The notes beneath the pieces were generated by a model that worked only from the letters and a program-made list of their open reading frames with translations, was not told the DNA's origin and searched no databases. Shown here piece by piece: positions 1 to 10,644 of a DNA stretch of 64,000 nucleotides (position 1 is the first letter of the stretch; the number at the start of each line of letters is the position of its first letter). The stretch is from Mariniflexile litorale (lineage in GTDB: Bacteria; Bacteroidota; Bacteroidia; Flavobacteriales; Flavobacteriaceae). The translations under genes were made by a program, and so were the position numbers. The stretch spans positions 2,780,501 through 2,844,500 of the forward strand of contig NZ_CP155618.1 of the NCBI RefSeq assembly GCF_031128465.2, given 5' to 3'.

Positions 1-853
1 TTTATGAATAAAGCATCGGTTGTTGCTATTTTATCTGTAATTGAACTTATTAAATCTATTTCTGGATATTGCTCTCTGAACTTTGGAAATAGTATACTTT
101 TATTATACTGCATTATTCTATTTTCCATTACTTTCCAGCAAATTAGTTTGTTAAGTGTTAACGGCAGAATCTCTTTGGTATAATCAAAATAATCATTTGG
201 AAGGTTTTCGTTATTCCAACTATATTTATCTAAAAAATAGTAATAAGTCTCTAAAGCAAATAATGCGGTCCAATTTTTAGCTTCGTTCGTTGGATGCTGT
301 TTTTCTACAAATGTTTTATAAGTATTGAGTTGTCGTTCTTTTAATAAACTAATTTCAACTAAAAAATCTTCTAATCTTTTTTTAATAGATTCACTTTCGT
401 TGATTGCTTCATAGCCTAGATTGTTTTCTTCGCGTAATATTTGAAATTCGACGATTTGGTTATTAGTTTTAGCACCATCTCCACTAAATTTCACGGCTTT
501 TAAGAAAGATAATTGTTTTTCTTGTGCTTCAAATTCTAAATGGATACTATCTCCTGGGTGGTAAATAAAATGAACTCTGACACCCATATTCCCATTTGAA
601 ATAGTGGCATCTAAGGGCATATAACTTTTAAATTTATATTTAAAGTTTCCTGTGCTATCAATATTTAGTAATACAATCGATTCTTTTACCCCTGGTTGTG
701 AATAAATAAAGTTTACCGTGGTATTCTTACCATTAAATTGATGTATTCGTCCTGTAACTACAACTTGTTTTTTTCGTTGTATGTATTCGTTTTAGTGCTG
801 GAGAGGCTAATAAAAAAGATAGCAAGTAATAAACAATTTTTAGTAAAGGTCAT
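1..853 (-). pseudogene. TlpA/thioredoxin-like family protein, N-terminal part, frameshifted and cut by window edge
   Basis: The minus strand from ATG 853 encodes a signal peptide (MTFTKNCLLLAIFFISLSS) that runs into TAG at 760-758. A second frame, open from about 791 to the window edge, carries the mature domain: a beta-rich start (QVVVTGRIHQFNGKNTTVNF) followed by helices. This resembles the DUF4369-type N-terminal region of Bacteroidota periplasmic thiol-disulfide proteins. The thioredoxin domain itself would lie outside the window. The two frames meet at a run of seven T (768-774, + strand); one more base there would join signal peptide and domain. This is either a real homopolymer frameshift or a sequencing error. 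Family assignment is by pattern only. Confidence 0.55.
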
Positions 854-921
854 GAGTATTTTTTGTAATTGATGATAATAATCTTGTGTATGAAGTATAA
901 GGTAAAATAAGAGTAGCTATT

Positions 922-2058
922 TTAAATTTGTATGTTTTTTGTTTTTCCATTTTTTGTGACAATAGCAAAAGCCCCTTCAATTTTCATAGTATCATACTCG
1001 CATGGAATAATAACTTTTCCATCCAGATTCATCAATCCATGCTTGTTATATTTTGAAACAAAAACAAAATTATTGTCAACTTTAAATTTGTCGTATTCGC
1101 ATGGAATGATTGTTTTTCCGTCCAGATTCATTAATCCATACTTATTGTATTTAGAAACAAAGACAAAACTTCCTTCGATTTCAAATCCATGATATTCGCA
1201 AGGAATGATTGTTTCTCCATCAAGATTCATCAATCCACGTTTGTTGTTTTTCAAAGTAAATACAAAACTTTGTTCAACTTCAAATCTGTCATAAATGCAT
1301 GGAATGATTGTTTCTCCATCTAAATTCATTAATCCTTGTTTATTTCCATTTAAAGTAACAATAAAACCTCCTTCAATTTCAAACCTATCATATTCACAAG
1401 GAACAATTACTTTTCCGTCTAGATTTATCAAACCACGTTTATGATTTTTAAAGGGGATTATAAAGCGTCCTTCAAATACAAATTTATCATATATGCAAGG
1501 AACTATTATTTTACCATCTAGAGTCACCAAACCATGCTTATTGTTTTTTGTAACAAACACATAATTACCTTCGATTTTATATTCGTCGAAATCCTTGGTG
1601 TAATCAACTTTTTTGTCCTGAATTTCTAATTTAGTATTTTGTTCTTTTTTAGGGTTTTTGTCTTGCCTTTTTAATACTGTTTCCTGTTCCTTTTTAGGTG
1701 TCTTAGATTGTGCATCAATACTAAATATATTGATACATATAAACGTTAATATTAAAATAGAAGTAGATAAGATTGAAATTTTTTTCATTGCATTTGTTTT
1801 AAAATTAAAGAGATCTTTTATATACCATAAAAATGTATGGCTTTTCAATTTTGAATTTTGATTCTCAGTTTCAAAAAAATCAACTCCTAGAGTTTCAGAA
1901 ATAATTTTAATAGTAGAGCTTCGTGGTTTAACAGCGCCAGATTCTATGCGCTGGATAGTACGTGTAGTAATATTACATTTTTCAGCAACATCTGTTTGTG
2001 TAAGACCTCTAGCTTTTCTGATTTTAATAAGTTGTTTTCCGAAATCTAGTGTTTTCAT
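922..2058 (-). CDS. XRE-type HTH, single-TM protein with WG repeats
   Basis: This 378-residue protein has three parts. Residues 5-60 form a Cro/C1-type helix-turn-helix (RKARGLTQTDVAEKCNITT, then RTIQRIESGAVKP). Residues 94-114 are one hydrophobic membrane segment. From about residue 165 there are six full repeats and one partial repeat of about 29 residues with the core GLxNLDGKxIIPCEYD, the WG (KWG) repeat pattern. The DNA-binding head would be cytoplasmic and the repeat domain would lie across the membrane, suggesting a one-component sensor; the ligand is unknown. The repeats are very alike, which points to recent internal duplication. Direct repeats at 2127-2146 upstream could be its operator. 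Confidence 0.8.
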   Translation of the reverse strand: MKTLDFGKQLIKIRKARGLTQTDVAEKCNITTRTIQRIESGAVKPRSSTIKIISETLGVDFFETENQNSKLKSHTFLWYIKDLFNFKTNAMKKISILSTSILILTFICINIFSIDAQSKTPKKEQETVLKRQDKNPKKEQNTKLEIQDKKVDYTKDFDEYKIEGNYVFVTKNNKHGLVTLDGKIIVPCIYDKFVFEGRFIIPFKNHKRGLINLDGKVIVPCEYDRFEIEGGFIVTLNGNKQGLMNLDGETIIPCIYDRFEVEQSFVFTLKNNKRGLMNLDGETIIPCEYHGFEIEGSFVFVSKYNKYGLMNLDGKTIIPCEYDKFKVDNNFVFVSKYNKHGLMNLDGKVIIPCEYDTMKIEGAFAIVTKNGKTKNIQI

Positions 2059-2126
2059 TCAAATTGAATTTTAAGTAAAATTATTAGCAATCAAGATGCA
2101 ATCCAAAAATCAGCGTTGCTTTATGC

Positions 2127-2146
2127 ACGACATTTATACGACATTT
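2127..2146. promoter_or_regulatory. Two 9-bp direct repeats, possible operator
   Basis: The 9-mer ACGACATTT occurs at 2127-2135 and again at 2138-2146, so the copies are 11 bp apart, one helical turn. They lie 69-88 bp upstream of the start of the HTH/WG-repeat gene. Same-face direct repeats are typical of regulator binding sites; binding by this regulator is inferred only. Confidence 0.35.
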
Positions 2147-2206
2147 GGTTTTAAGTATAGTGTAATCAGTGTTTTTTGTTAATTTATTTTAGTCCAATTA
2201 TACTTT

Positions 2207-3415
2207 TTACCCTTGTACTATTTGGATTTCGAAAACGCCACCATTTTCATTTCTGATAAACTTTAGTGTAGCATTGGCTTTTTTAGATTCAAATAGGCCA
2301 TCTCCAATTGGTAGAAGATCGACTCCAGTTCCTGGCTGACTTGGTTATGTCAAAATCAATTGATCAGCTAGTATTATTATTTCCATTGTTTTTGCTTTTT
2401 TGCCTTCTAGTTTATAAGTTCCTGTATATTCCTCTAATTTATAGGATTCAATAGTTGCTTTTTTTGAAATTTCTATTGGTTTTTCTAAAAGCAAACTTGC
2501 TAAATAATTTGCAATTTCTTCTGTTCGAACAAATCCAGTATTGGCTAAAATACAAATATACACGTCTTCTTTAACTAACCATAAACCGCTAGTGGTAAAT
2601 CCAATTTGATTCCCTCCATGTTGAATGGTTGTATTTCCTTGAAGTTTCTTAATAAAAAAACCAAATACGTATTCAGTCGAACGCCCATCGGTTAGAATAT
2701 TTGCTTTTTACTTTCATTCGACAAAATAATGCTGTCTTTTAAAGCTCTATTCCATAAAAATAAATCATCGACTGTAGAAACGATGTAGGGAATGAAACGG
2801 TGCTTGAAGGTGTATAATGTCCTCCACTCAAACTATAGCCTTGTGGAACTCTGTCTCTAAAGAAATGATTTTGATATCCTAAATCAGAGATTACTATACT
2901 CATATTCAGTTCCTAGGCTTAAATTTCAAAAGGTTTGTTTAAAAACCATGTAAATTCTTCAGGTAAGTGTTCTTTAAACAGTAAATAATATTCTTTATCA
3001 TCGACATTAAAATAAGGAATTCCTGATGTATGTGTTATCAAATGTTCAATAGTAATTGGATACCTATCAGGAGGAAAAAAGGTGATGTATTTTTGCAGTG
3101 TGTCATTGAGTGATAGCTTACCATTTTCAGCAAGTTTTAAAATAGCTGCTCCAGTAAATTGCTTGGTCATTGAAGCGATTTCAAAAATCATATTTGTTTG
3201 AATAGGTTGTTTGCTTTCAAGATTAGCTAAGCCAAATGGTTTTTTGTAAATCACAAGCTTGCCACTAGAAATTAATCCAACAGCAGCTGGTTTGTTTACT
3301 GGAAATTCATTTTTTAAAAACTATCAATATCAGGTAGAGGATTATGTAAGTGTGGTGCATTTGATAAAAATGCCGAAAAGGTAAAGAAGAAAAATAATAA
3401 TCTGTTTATGTTCAT
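2207..3415 (-). pseudogene. Class C beta-lactamase-like serine hydrolase, decayed
   Basis: Fragments of one serine hydrolase lie in order on the minus strand but in different frames. A signal peptide starts at ATG 3415 (MNINRLLFFFFTFSAFLSNA) and runs to a stop near 3312. The catalytic segment at 2919-3254 contains SMTK (the Ser-x-x-Lys nucleophile motif) and HTSGIP. A YSNLGYQ segment (the Tyr-x-Asn motif) lies near 2890. C-terminal pieces follow at 2345-2563 and down to TAA at 2209-2207. At least three frame changes separate the pieces, so no complete enzyme can be made. The family (beta-lactamase/PBP4-like, often with a C-terminal DUF3471-like domain) is clear from these motifs. Confidence 0.8.
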
Positions 3416-3557
3416 ACTTGTATAAATAGATTTTCGAAAACTATTTTTCATCTACAATCATGCCAAATAATATTCAATAATTACGAATATAGCTGAATTT
3501 TTTTTCAGACTCAAAATAAAGATTACTGAAAATCAATAGATTGAGATGTTACTTTCG

Positions 3558-3779
3558 TTATGGTACAGGGTCATAACCCGAACCACCCCAAGGATGGCAA
3601 CTAAAAATACGTTTTATGGCTAACCATCCACCTTTTAACAAGCCATGTTTTTGTAAGGCTTCTTTGGTGTATTGTGAACAAGTTGGTGAATATCTACAGC
3701 TTGCTGGTGTTAGTGGTGATATCAATGTTTGGTACACTTTTATCAGCAGTAAAAACGGTGCAATGAGTAGTTTTTTCAT
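3558..3779 (-). CDS. yidD: Membrane protein insertion efficiency factor YidD
   Basis: This 73-residue protein has the full YidD signature: an N-terminal amphipathic or hydrophobic stretch ([17 protein letters not shown]), then [15 protein letters not shown], and the C-terminal [13 protein letters not shown]. YidD sits at the inner face of the cytoplasmic membrane and helps YidC/Sec insert membrane proteins. The length matches the family. It is followed at a short distance by cysS on the same strand, an order often seen in flavobacteria. The assignment is secure. Confidence 0.95.
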   Translation of the reverse strand: MKKLLIAPFLLLIKVYQTLISPLTPASCRYSPTCSQYTKEALQKHGLLKGGWLAIKRIFSCHPWGGSGYDPVP

Positions 3780-3838
3780 TGAAGTTTATTTGTGTGTTGT
3801 TTAGTTGTTAAGTCGAAATCGACCAAATGCAAACGACT

Positions 3839-5320
3839 TTACGACAAACTAAAAGTAGTACCTTCTTTTCCATCCTTTAGTTGAATACCAGCTTCAGCCA
3901 GTTCATCGCGAATTTTATCTGATAAAGCAAAATCTTTATTAGCTCTAGCATCTTGTCTTAACCTAATTAAAATATCAACAGCGCCCGATAATTTATCGGT
4001 TCCTGCATCTTTTTTAGTGACGTTTTCAAGACCTAGAATATCAAAAGTGAAAATGTTTATGGTATCTTTTAAAAGTGATAAATCTTCGGTGGTTAATGTT
4101 GCAATACCTTCTTTTATTTGATTGATATATTTAACGGCTTCAAATAAATTGGCGATTAAAATAGGTGTATTAAAATCATCATTCATAGCATTGTAGCATG
4201 ATTGCTTCCATGCTTTTACGTCTATAGATGAGGTTTCAGAAGGTTTTAAATCATTTAATAAATTGATAGCATCCATTAATCTGTAAAAACCTTTTTCACT
4301 GGCCAGTAAGCCAGCATTGGTTAAATCAAGAACACTTCTGTAATGTGCTTGCGTTATAAAAAAACGAATCACACTTGGTGCAAATGCTTTACTGAAGAAT
4401 TCGTTATTTCCAGACAGTAATTCATCAGGGTTTACGGTGTTTCCTGTAGACTTAGACATACGTTGCCCGTTTAATTCCAACATATTGGCATGCATCCAAT
4501 AGTTAACAGGCGATTTTCCTTTGGCTGCTTCGTTTTGTGCTATTTCACATTCGTGATGCGGAAATTTCAAATCCATACCACCACCGTGAATATCAAATTG
4601 ATCGCCAAGATATTTTGTACTCATAGCGGTACATTCTAAATGCCAACCTGGAAACCCGTCACCCCAAGGAGAAGGCCAACGCATGATGTGTTGGGGCTCG
4701 GCTTTTTTCCAAAGCGCAAAATCTTGTGGATTTTTTTTATCACTTTGGCCGTCTAATTCTCGGGTGTTATGAATTAAATCTTCCAGTTTACGCTTGCTTA
4801 ATATGCCGTAATCATTGGTTTCGTTAAACTTATGAACGTCAAAATAAACAGAACCGTTTATTTCATATCCATACCCGTTAGCAATGATATCTTTAATAAG
4901 TTCAATTTGTTCAATAATATGTCCTGTAGCGGTTGGCTCAATGCTAGGTGGTAAAAAATTAAACGTGTTTAATATATTATGAAAATCTACGGTGTAGCGT
5001 TGCACTACTTCCATAGGTTCTATTTGTTCTAAACGGGCTTTTTTCGTTATTTTATCTTCACCTTCATCAGCATCATTTTCTAAATGGCCAGCATCAGTAA
5101 TGTTTCTTACATAGCGTACTTTATATCCCAAATGTTTTAAGTAACGGAAAATCATGTCGAAAGACATAAAGGTTCTTACATTTCCTAAATGAACATTACT
5201 ATAAACGGTTGGTCCACAAACATACATCCCTACATAACCTTCGTTAATAGGTGTAAAAGTTTCTTTAGTGCCCGTAAGTGAATTGTATATTTTTATTTGA
5301 TGCTGCTGAAAAAGTTGCAT
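3839..5320 (-). CDS. cysS: Cysteinyl-tRNA synthetase
   Basis: This 493-residue class I aminoacyl-tRNA synthetase charges tRNA-Cys with cysteine in the cytoplasm. Cys35 in MYVCGPTVY begins the zinc site, which also uses [10 protein letters not shown] and HHECEIAQ. The HIGH motif appears as HLGN (residues 44-47) and the KMSKS loop as RMSKSTGN. The C-terminal helical anticodon-binding region ends with [18 protein letters not shown], as is normal for CysRS. Length is standard. folE lies just upstream with a 21-bp gap, so co-transcription is likely. Confidence 0.97.
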   Translation of the reverse strand: MQLFQQHQIKIYNSLTGTKETFTPINEGYVGMYVCGPTVYSNVHLGNVRTFMSFDMIFRYLKHLGYKVRYVRNITDAGHLENDADEGEDKITKKARLEQIEPMEVVQRYTVDFHNILNTFNFLPPSIEPTATGHIIEQIELIKDIIANGYGYEINGSVYFDVHKFNETNDYGILSKRKLEDLIHNTRELDGQSDKKNPQDFALWKKAEPQHIMRWPSPWGDGFPGWHLECTAMSTKYLGDQFDIHGGGMDLKFPHHECEIAQNEAAKGKSPVNYWMHANMLELNGQRMSKSTGNTVNPDELLSGNNEFFSKAFAPSVIRFFITQAHYRSVLDLTNAGLLASEKGFYRLMDAINLLNDLKPSETSSIDVKAWKQSCYNAMNDDFNTPILIANLFEAVKYINQIKEGIATLTTEDLSLLKDTINIFTFDILGLENVTKKDAGTDKLSGAVDILIRLRQDARANKDFALSDKIRDELAEAGIQLKDGKEGTTFSLS

Positions 5321-5341
5321 TATGGTTTGATGTTAAGCTGT

Positions 5342-6019
5342 TTAAAACTTGGTGTCTAACTTTATATAATCTAAAAACTCTCTTCGAGTGGATTCTTCTT
5401 TGAATTTTCCGCCAAATTCGGAGGTTACGGTGCTACTTTCAATATCGCGAATACCTCTAGAATTTACACACAAATGTTTGGCATCAATAACACAAGCGAC
5501 ATCTTGAGTATTTAAAACATCTTGAAGTTCTTTTACCACTTGAATAGTTAAACGTTCTTGTACCTGAGGGCGTTTTGAATAATAGTCTACAATACGATTC
5601 ATTTTAGATAAACCAACTACCGAACCATTTGATATATAGGCGATATGAGCTCTTCCAACGATTGGTAACAAATGATGCTCGCAAGTTGAGTATACCGTGA
5701 TGTTTTTTTCAACGAGCATTTCACCGTATTTGTATTTGTTATCGAAAGTAGAAGCACTTGGTTTTCTTTTTGGATCTAAACCTCCAAAAATTTCTTTAAC
5801 AAACATTTTGGCAACACGGTTTGGTGTACCATTTAAACTATCGTCTGTTAAATCTAATCCTAAGGTTTCCATGATATGACGTACATCATCTTTAATGATT
5901 TCTATTTTTTCTTCATTAGAAAGTTTAAAAGCATCTTGTCTTAATGGTGTTTCAGACGATGTTCCTATGTGGTCGTCTCCTAAAAATTCGAATTCTTCTA
6001 TGTTATTTTCAATTTTCAT
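5342..6019 (-). CDS. folE: GTP cyclohydrolase I
   Basis: FolE converts GTP to 7,8-dihydroneopterin triphosphate, the first step of folate and pterin synthesis. In its 225 residues the zinc and active-site motifs are visible: CEHHLLP, SKMNRIVDYYSKRPQVQERL, and the second-cysteine region AKHLCVNSRG. The C-terminal TSEFGGKF and REFLDYI segments are also typical. The first 30 residues are variable and acidic, as is common in the family. It lies upstream of cysS on the same strand. folP, a later enzyme of the same pathway, lies at 19,955. Confidence 0.97.
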   Translation of the reverse strand: MKIENNIEEFEFLGDDHIGTSSETPLRQDAFKLSNEEKIEIIKDDVRHIMETLGLDLTDDSLNGTPNRVAKMFVKEIFGGLDPKRKPSASTFDNKYKYGEMLVEKNITVYSTCEHHLLPIVGRAHIAYISNGSVVGLSKMNRIVDYYSKRPQVQERLTIQVVKELQDVLNTQDVACVIDAKHLCVNSRGIRDIESSTVTSEFGGKFKEESTRREFLDYIKLDTKF

Positions 6020-6228
6020 GTGTTGTTGTCTATTGTTTTATCTGTCACATCCATATGATCCTTACAGGTAAATGTCTACTTTAGGTTATGAATGTTTCAT
6101 CTATCAACTAAATCACGATTTTGGTCTGCAAAGATAAGCAAAACACTTTTCTTATGTTTTGTATTAACAAACAATTAATTTCCTCTCATGTATGTCTGTA
6201 TTTTATAATTAAAATTACATTGAAAACA

Positions 6229-6263
6229 AAAAAGCCTGAACTTTTTTAAATTCAGGCTTTTTT
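6229..6263 (-). terminator. Intrinsic terminator
   Basis: An inverted repeat AAAAAGCCTGAA / TTCAGGCTTTTTT with a 10-nt loop lies just beyond the stop of the outer-membrane protein gene. Read on the minus strand the stem is followed by a T-run, as expected for a Rho-independent terminator. Confidence 0.75.
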
Positions 6264-6280
6264 AAATTTCATGAATGAAA

Positions 6281-7801
6281 TTAAATATTAAAACTTAATG
6301 AAAGCGTTATGTTTGAGTTTGTTCTGTCAATTACCGCAGCATCTGTTAGGCCAACATTGTATAATGATGTTTCGTTGGTGCGATTCGCTTGATCGAAAGT
6401 GACATCTAATTTGGTATTCCCAAAGTTGTATCCTAAACCTACTGAATAGCCCGTTAAATCGCCTACTGTAACGCCATCTTTATATGGGCTTTCTTCAAAG
6501 CGATAACCACCTCTAAAGCTCAATTGCTTCACTTTATATTCGCCACCAAGTCTATAAGTAGAAGCATCGGTTAGAACATTGCTAATTATAGCATTTTGGT
6601 CTGCGAAAAATGTATCAGACGTTGGTTTAAATTTTGTTTTGCTATAATCTTTTCTAGAATAATCAAAACTTAATAAGCCTTGCGTGCCAAATATATAGGC
6701 CAAACTTCCTGTTATTTTTGAAGGTGTTTGGAGTTTGTAGCGTGGGTATACGTTCACTGTTTGTGGGTTAATGACTTGTGTTTCAGTTGGTCCAAAATAG
6801 GTGTGAACTGTTGCTAAATATTGTGATGTTTCTTCTTCAATGGTATACCAAGTTGGCGAATCGAAGGCAACACCTAATCTAAACTCTGGGCTTAATTTTA
6901 TAATACCTCCTAATTGAAAAGAGAAACCATTACCAGTTGTAGATAAATTGTTTTCAAATTCGATGCTATTTATAATAGAACCGGCATTTGAGTTGTTTTC
7001 GAATAATAATGTTGAACGGTGATAATCAATAAAATGTGAGTTTAGGTTTAAGCCTATATATAAATTGTCTTCGTATTGAGCTGCCATGTTAAATGAGATT
7101 TTCCCGTTATAACCTGTTGAGGCGTATGAATAATTATGGTTAAAATTACCATTAGCTAAATTTGAAAAGTAAGTGGTGTTAGCATCATCATCGGCATCTG
7201 GTTCTAAAATATAAGATTCAAATCCTAAAAAAGCTTGTTGATGCCCAAAACCATGAACATTTCCAATATCAGTATAAGCATTAGCTAAGGATTCGTCATC
7301 AAAAGCTGAGATTTGATCCAATCGCTTTCCATCTGCATAATTTAAAAAGTAAAGATCTATAGATTGGTTGTTTGTATTTGTTCCCCTAGCATTCCAATTA
7401 TCTTCATAATTATTAGTTCTGTCGTAAGCAACACCTATTGTGAATTTTCGCCAAGGCGAGTTGTTTCTATTTTCAAAAACAAAGGCCGCACCTCCTTGAT
7501 TGATGTCAAAATTGGAGTTATTACTTGAAGTAAATCCATTAAAATATTGCGTATCATTTGAGGTATCAACATTCGATAAAGTAAAAGAGGCATGGCTCTG
7601 GCTGAACACAGCCGAACTCGCTGGGTTTATACTAACCGCACTCATATCGCCACCTAAGGCTCCAAACGCACCGCTTAAGGCTCTAAAACGAGCTGTTCCT
7701 TGAATTTCACTTTGTGAGTATCGTAACGCATCACTAATATCTTGAGCGTTTAATGAGCACACCGATAGTATGCCTATAAATAGTAGGTTTAACTTTTTCA
7801 T
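6281..7801 (-). CDS. OmpP1/FadL/TodX-family outer-membrane transport protein
   Basis: This 506-residue protein starts with a signal peptide (MKKLNLLFIGILSVCSLNAQ). The mature N-terminus carries the FadL-family plug signature, GTARFRALSGAFGALGGD followed by MSAVSINPAS. The rest alternates short polar and aromatic beta strands typical of an outer-membrane barrel and ends in a strand with terminal aromatic residues (ITLSLSFNI). FadL relatives take up hydrophobic molecules such as fatty acids; the substrate here is not known. A lipoprotein gene lies upstream with a 24-bp gap on the same strand, probably one transcript. Confidence 0.85.
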   Translation of the reverse strand: MKKLNLLFIGILSVCSLNAQDISDALRYSQSEIQGTARFRALSGAFGALGGDMSAVSINPASSAVFSQSHASFTLSNVDTSNDTQYFNGFTSSNNSNFDINQGGAAFVFENRNNSPWRKFTIGVAYDRTNNYEDNWNARGTNTNNQSIDLYFLNYADGKRLDQISAFDDESLANAYTDIGNVHGFGHQQAFLGFESYILEPDADDDANTTYFSNLANGNFNHNYSYASTGYNGKISFNMAAQYEDNLYIGLNLNSHFIDYHRSTLLFENNSNAGSIINSIEFENNLSTTGNGFSFQLGGIIKLSPEFRLGVAFDSPTWYTIEEETSQYLATVHTYFGPTETQVINPQTVNVYPRYKLQTPSKITGSLAYIFGTQGLLSFDYSRKDYSKTKFKPTSDTFFADQNAIISNVLTDASTYRLGGEYKVKQLSFRGGYRFEESPYKDGVTVGDLTGYSVGLGYNFGNTKLDVTFDQANRTNETSLYNVGLTDAAVIDRTNSNITLSLSFNI

Positions 7802-7825
7802 AGTGTAATTTTTATTTTTTAAGAT

Positions 7826-8941
7826 TTATCGTCTTCTTCCACCACTGCTACTTGAAGAACCAGAACTTCTACTACTTCCAGAACTTCCGCTTGAAGATCT
7901 TGTACTACTAGAAGAAGAACTAGAGCTTCTGCTAGGTGTATATGTAGAATTGTTTGAAGAAGAATTAGAGTACGTTCTTGAATTATTGCTATTGGAAGGC
8001 GTGTAAGTACTTCCTGAACTTCTTCTTACAGTAGAAGACGATCTAGTTGTAGAATTTGCTGAAGGAGTACTAGTACTATAAGTTCTTCTTTGAGTATTTG
8101 TATAAACACGTGTTCCGTTAGAATTGTATTGTCTCGAATTATTAGTAGAAGTTGACGCATTTGTATTTACACTACTTCTTCTAGAAGTGTTATATTTTGA
8201 AACATTATCAGCACTAACTGTATTGCTTCGTCGAGAAGTATTATAACTATTATTGTTGCTTAATCTAGAGTTGCTACTGTAATTACTGCCTCTTCGGCTC
8301 GCACTGTAAGACACATTGCGTCTATTGTAATAGTTATTATTACCATAATATCCATAGTTATTATATCCATAATACCCATAGTGTCTATAAGGATTGCCAT
8401 AATATCCATATCCCCAAGGATTGTAACTCCAACTACTGTAAAAACCACCATAATAGGGAGAATTCCAATAAGAATCATAACCCCAGTTATTGTAACCATA
8501 ACCCCAACGGTTGTAATAAGGACGGTTCCACCAGTAGTTATTAAATCCAAAACCATAATCTTGATGAATGTTTATAGTAACATTCGATTGGTCTTGTCCC
8601 CAACCCCCATAGCCTTGGTAGTTGTTGTTTAAAGAATCGTTTTCAATGTATTCATTACCTTCATAGGTGTCTATGTCGGTAAAAATTTCATTGTTAGACA
8701 TCATGTATTCAGACTCTAAAGATTTATTCTTAAAATAATTTGAATAATAATTATTGTTTGAATTTTGAGGTGTTTCAACTACAGCTTCTTCGTATTGTAC
8801 GGTTCTAGGTGTTGTATTTCCATAAATGCCATCATTATCAACACCAACATATTGATAAGAACCACATGAGTATAAGCCAAATACTAAGCTAAGAATTGCC
8901 AAGTATGGCATTTTTTTTATTAAGTAGGTATTTAATTGCAT
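7826..8941 (-). CDS. Tyr/Asn/Gly- and Ser-rich lipoprotein, function unknown
   Basis: The 371-residue product has a lipoprotein signal peptide with the lipobox ending LYSC (Cys26); a start at Met11 is an equally good alternative. The mature protein has three zones: an acidic N-terminal region, a Tyr/Trp/Asn/Gly-rich middle (about residues 120-210, repeated YGYYGNN-like words), and a Ser/Thr/Arg-rich tail (about 210-371) with long serine runs. It is probably a surface or periplasmic structural lipoprotein of low complexity. It lies directly upstream of the FadL-like porin, so the two may act together in the envelope. I recognise no enzymatic domain. Confidence 0.75.
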   Translation of the reverse strand: MQLNTYLIKKMPYLAILSLVFGLYSCGSYQYVGVDNDGIYGNTTPRTVQYEEAVVETPQNSNNNYYSNYFKNKSLESEYMMSNNEIFTDIDTYEGNEYIENDSLNNNYQGYGGWGQDQSNVTINIHQDYGFGFNNYWWNRPYYNRWGYGYNNWGYDSYWNSPYYGGFYSSWSYNPWGYGYYGNPYRHYGYYGYNNYGYYGNNNYYNRRNVSYSASRRGSNYSSNSRLSNNNSYNTSRRSNTVSADNVSKYNTSRRSSVNTNASTSTNNSRQYNSNGTRVYTNTQRRTYSTSTPSANSTTRSSSTVRRSSGSTYTPSNSNNSRTYSNSSSNNSTYTPSRSSSSSSSSTRSSSGSSGSSRSSGSSSSSGGRRR

Positions 8942-9040
8942 ATCTCTTGATTTTTATTGTTGAACATAACAAAAATAGTTAGTTTTGCTGAACTATTTTT
9001 ATATTTAACATAGTCACAATATTTGTGCCAAAACATACAT

Positions 9041-10519
9041 ATGAGTAAAAAACTTACTAGTAGGGCAGAAGATTATTCCAAATGGTATAATGAATTGGTT
9101 GTCAAGGCAGACCTAGCAGAGAATTCAGCGGTTCGCGGTTGTATGGTAATTAAACCATATGGGTACGCTATTTGGGAAAAAATGCAAGCAGAATTAGATA
9201 AAATGTTTAAAGAAACAGGACATCAAAATGCCTATTTTCCATTATTTGTTCCAAAGAGTTTATTTGAAGCAGAAGAAAAAAATGCAGAAGGTTTTGCTAA
9301 AGAATGTGCTATTGTAACACATTATAGATTGCAAGCTGATCCAGATAGACCAGGGAAATTACGTGTAGATCCAGAAGCGAAACTTGAAGAAGAATTAATA
9401 GTGCGCCCAACAAGTGAAGCTATTATTTGGAACACTTATAGAAACTGGATTCAGTCTTACCGAGATTTACCCATATTAATAAATCAATGGGCGAATGTGG
9501 TGCGCTGGGAAATGCGTACACGGTTATTTTTGCGTACAGCAGAATTTTTATGGCAAGAGGGTCATACAGCTCATCAAACGAAAGCCGAAGCCATGACAGA
9601 AGCTAGATTGATGAACAATGTATATGCCACATTTGCTGAAAATTTTATGGCAATTCCTGTTATACAAGGTGTGAAAACTGAAAGCGAACGTTTTGCAGGT
9701 GCCGATGAAACTTTTTGTATTGAAGCATTGATGCAAGATGGAAAAGCACTTCAGGCAGGAACATCACACTTTCTTGGACAGAATTTCGCAAAAGCATTTG
9801 ATGTTAAGTTTGCTAATAAAGAAGGAAAGCAAGAGTATGTTTGGGCAACTTCATGGGGTGTTTCAACGAGGTTAATGGGGGCTTTAATTATGACGCATAG
9901 TGATGACCATGGATTGGTGTTGCCTCCAAGTCTAGCGCCAAATCAAGTAGTTATTGTACCGATATATAAGAGTGATGAAGAATTTGCAGCAGTATCTGAA
10001 GTTGCAAAAGGTATTTTAATAGATTTAAGAGCAAAAGGCATTACGGTTAAGTTTGACGATAGAGATACGCAACGTCCAGGAGCTAAATTTGCACAGCACG
10101 AATTACAAGGTGTGCCATTACGTATTGCCATTGGTCCCAAAGATTTACAAAATGGCACCATCGAGCTAGCCAGACGCGATACTTTAACAAAAACAGTGGT
10201 TGCTTTAACGGATTTAACAAATACCGTAGAAAATTTATTAAAAGAAATACAAGAAACTTTATTTAAAAAGGCTCTTGATTTTAGAGATTCTCATATTACA
10301 GAGGTGAATTCTTTTGATGAATTTAAGGATGTTTTAGAGAAAAAGACAGGGTTTATTTCGGCACATTGGGATGGTACTAACGAAACTGAGGAAAAAATAA
10401 AAGAGCTTACCAAAGCGACAATTAGATGTATTCCTTTGGAAATGAAGGAGGGAGAAGGTGTTTGTGTGTACTCAGGAAAGCCTTCAAAAGGGAGAGTCTT
10501 GTTCGCAAAAGCATACTAA
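9041..10519 (+). CDS. proS: Prolyl-tRNA synthetase (archaeal/eukaryotic-type)
   Basis: This class II synthetase charges tRNA-Pro. From ATG 9041 it has 492 residues; an in-frame TTG at 9023 is less likely because homologues begin [18 protein letters not shown]. It lacks the large editing insertion of E. coli-type ProRS and has the C-terminal extension seen in archaeal-like forms. Visible motifs include the proline-binding VRPTSEA (with the motif-2 arginine downstream), the [14 protein letters not shown] segment, and motif 3 near [22 protein letters not shown]. The anticodon-binding domain follows (VVIVPIYKS...). It is divergent from the lipoprotein gene at 8,941. Confidence 0.96.
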   Translation: MSKKLTSRAEDYSKWYNELVVKADLAENSAVRGCMVIKPYGYAIWEKMQAELDKMFKETGHQNAYFPLFVPKSLFEAEEKNAEGFAKECAIVTHYRLQADPDRPGKLRVDPEAKLEEELIVRPTSEAIIWNTYRNWIQSYRDLPILINQWANVVRWEMRTRLFLRTAEFLWQEGHTAHQTKAEAMTEARLMNNVYATFAENFMAIPVIQGVKTESERFAGADETFCIEALMQDGKALQAGTSHFLGQNFAKAFDVKFANKEGKQEYVWATSWGVSTRLMGALIMTHSDDHGLVLPPSLAPNQVVIVPIYKSDEEFAAVSEVAKGILIDLRAKGITVKFDDRDTQRPGAKFAQHELQGVPLRIAIGPKDLQNGTIELARRDTLTKTVVALTDLTNTVENLLKEIQETLFKKALDFRDSHITEVNSFDEFKDVLEKKTGFISAHWDGTNETEEKIKELTKATIRCIPLEMKEGEGVCVYSGKPSKGRVLFAKAY

Positions 10520-10550
10520 TAATTTTTTTTTAAAAAAGTTTGCGTAGCTA

Positions 10551-10580
10551 TTGTGACATTTAAAAATAGTTGTATTTTTG
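10551..10580 (+). promoter_or_regulatory. Bacteroidota-type promoter P1 upstream of tRNA-Glu/rpsT
   Basis: TTG at 10551-10553 is followed after exactly 19 bp by TATTTTTG at 10573-10580, which matches the Bacteroidota -33/-7 consensus (TTG, 19 bp, TAnnTTTG). It lies in the non-coding gap after proS and would give a leader of about 100 nt before the tRNA. Confidence 0.55.
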
Positions 10581-10644
10581 CATCCGCAATGGAAACGTTG
10601 TAAGTTATTTGAAAATAAAGTTACGCAAATTTTGAATTTTTTAG

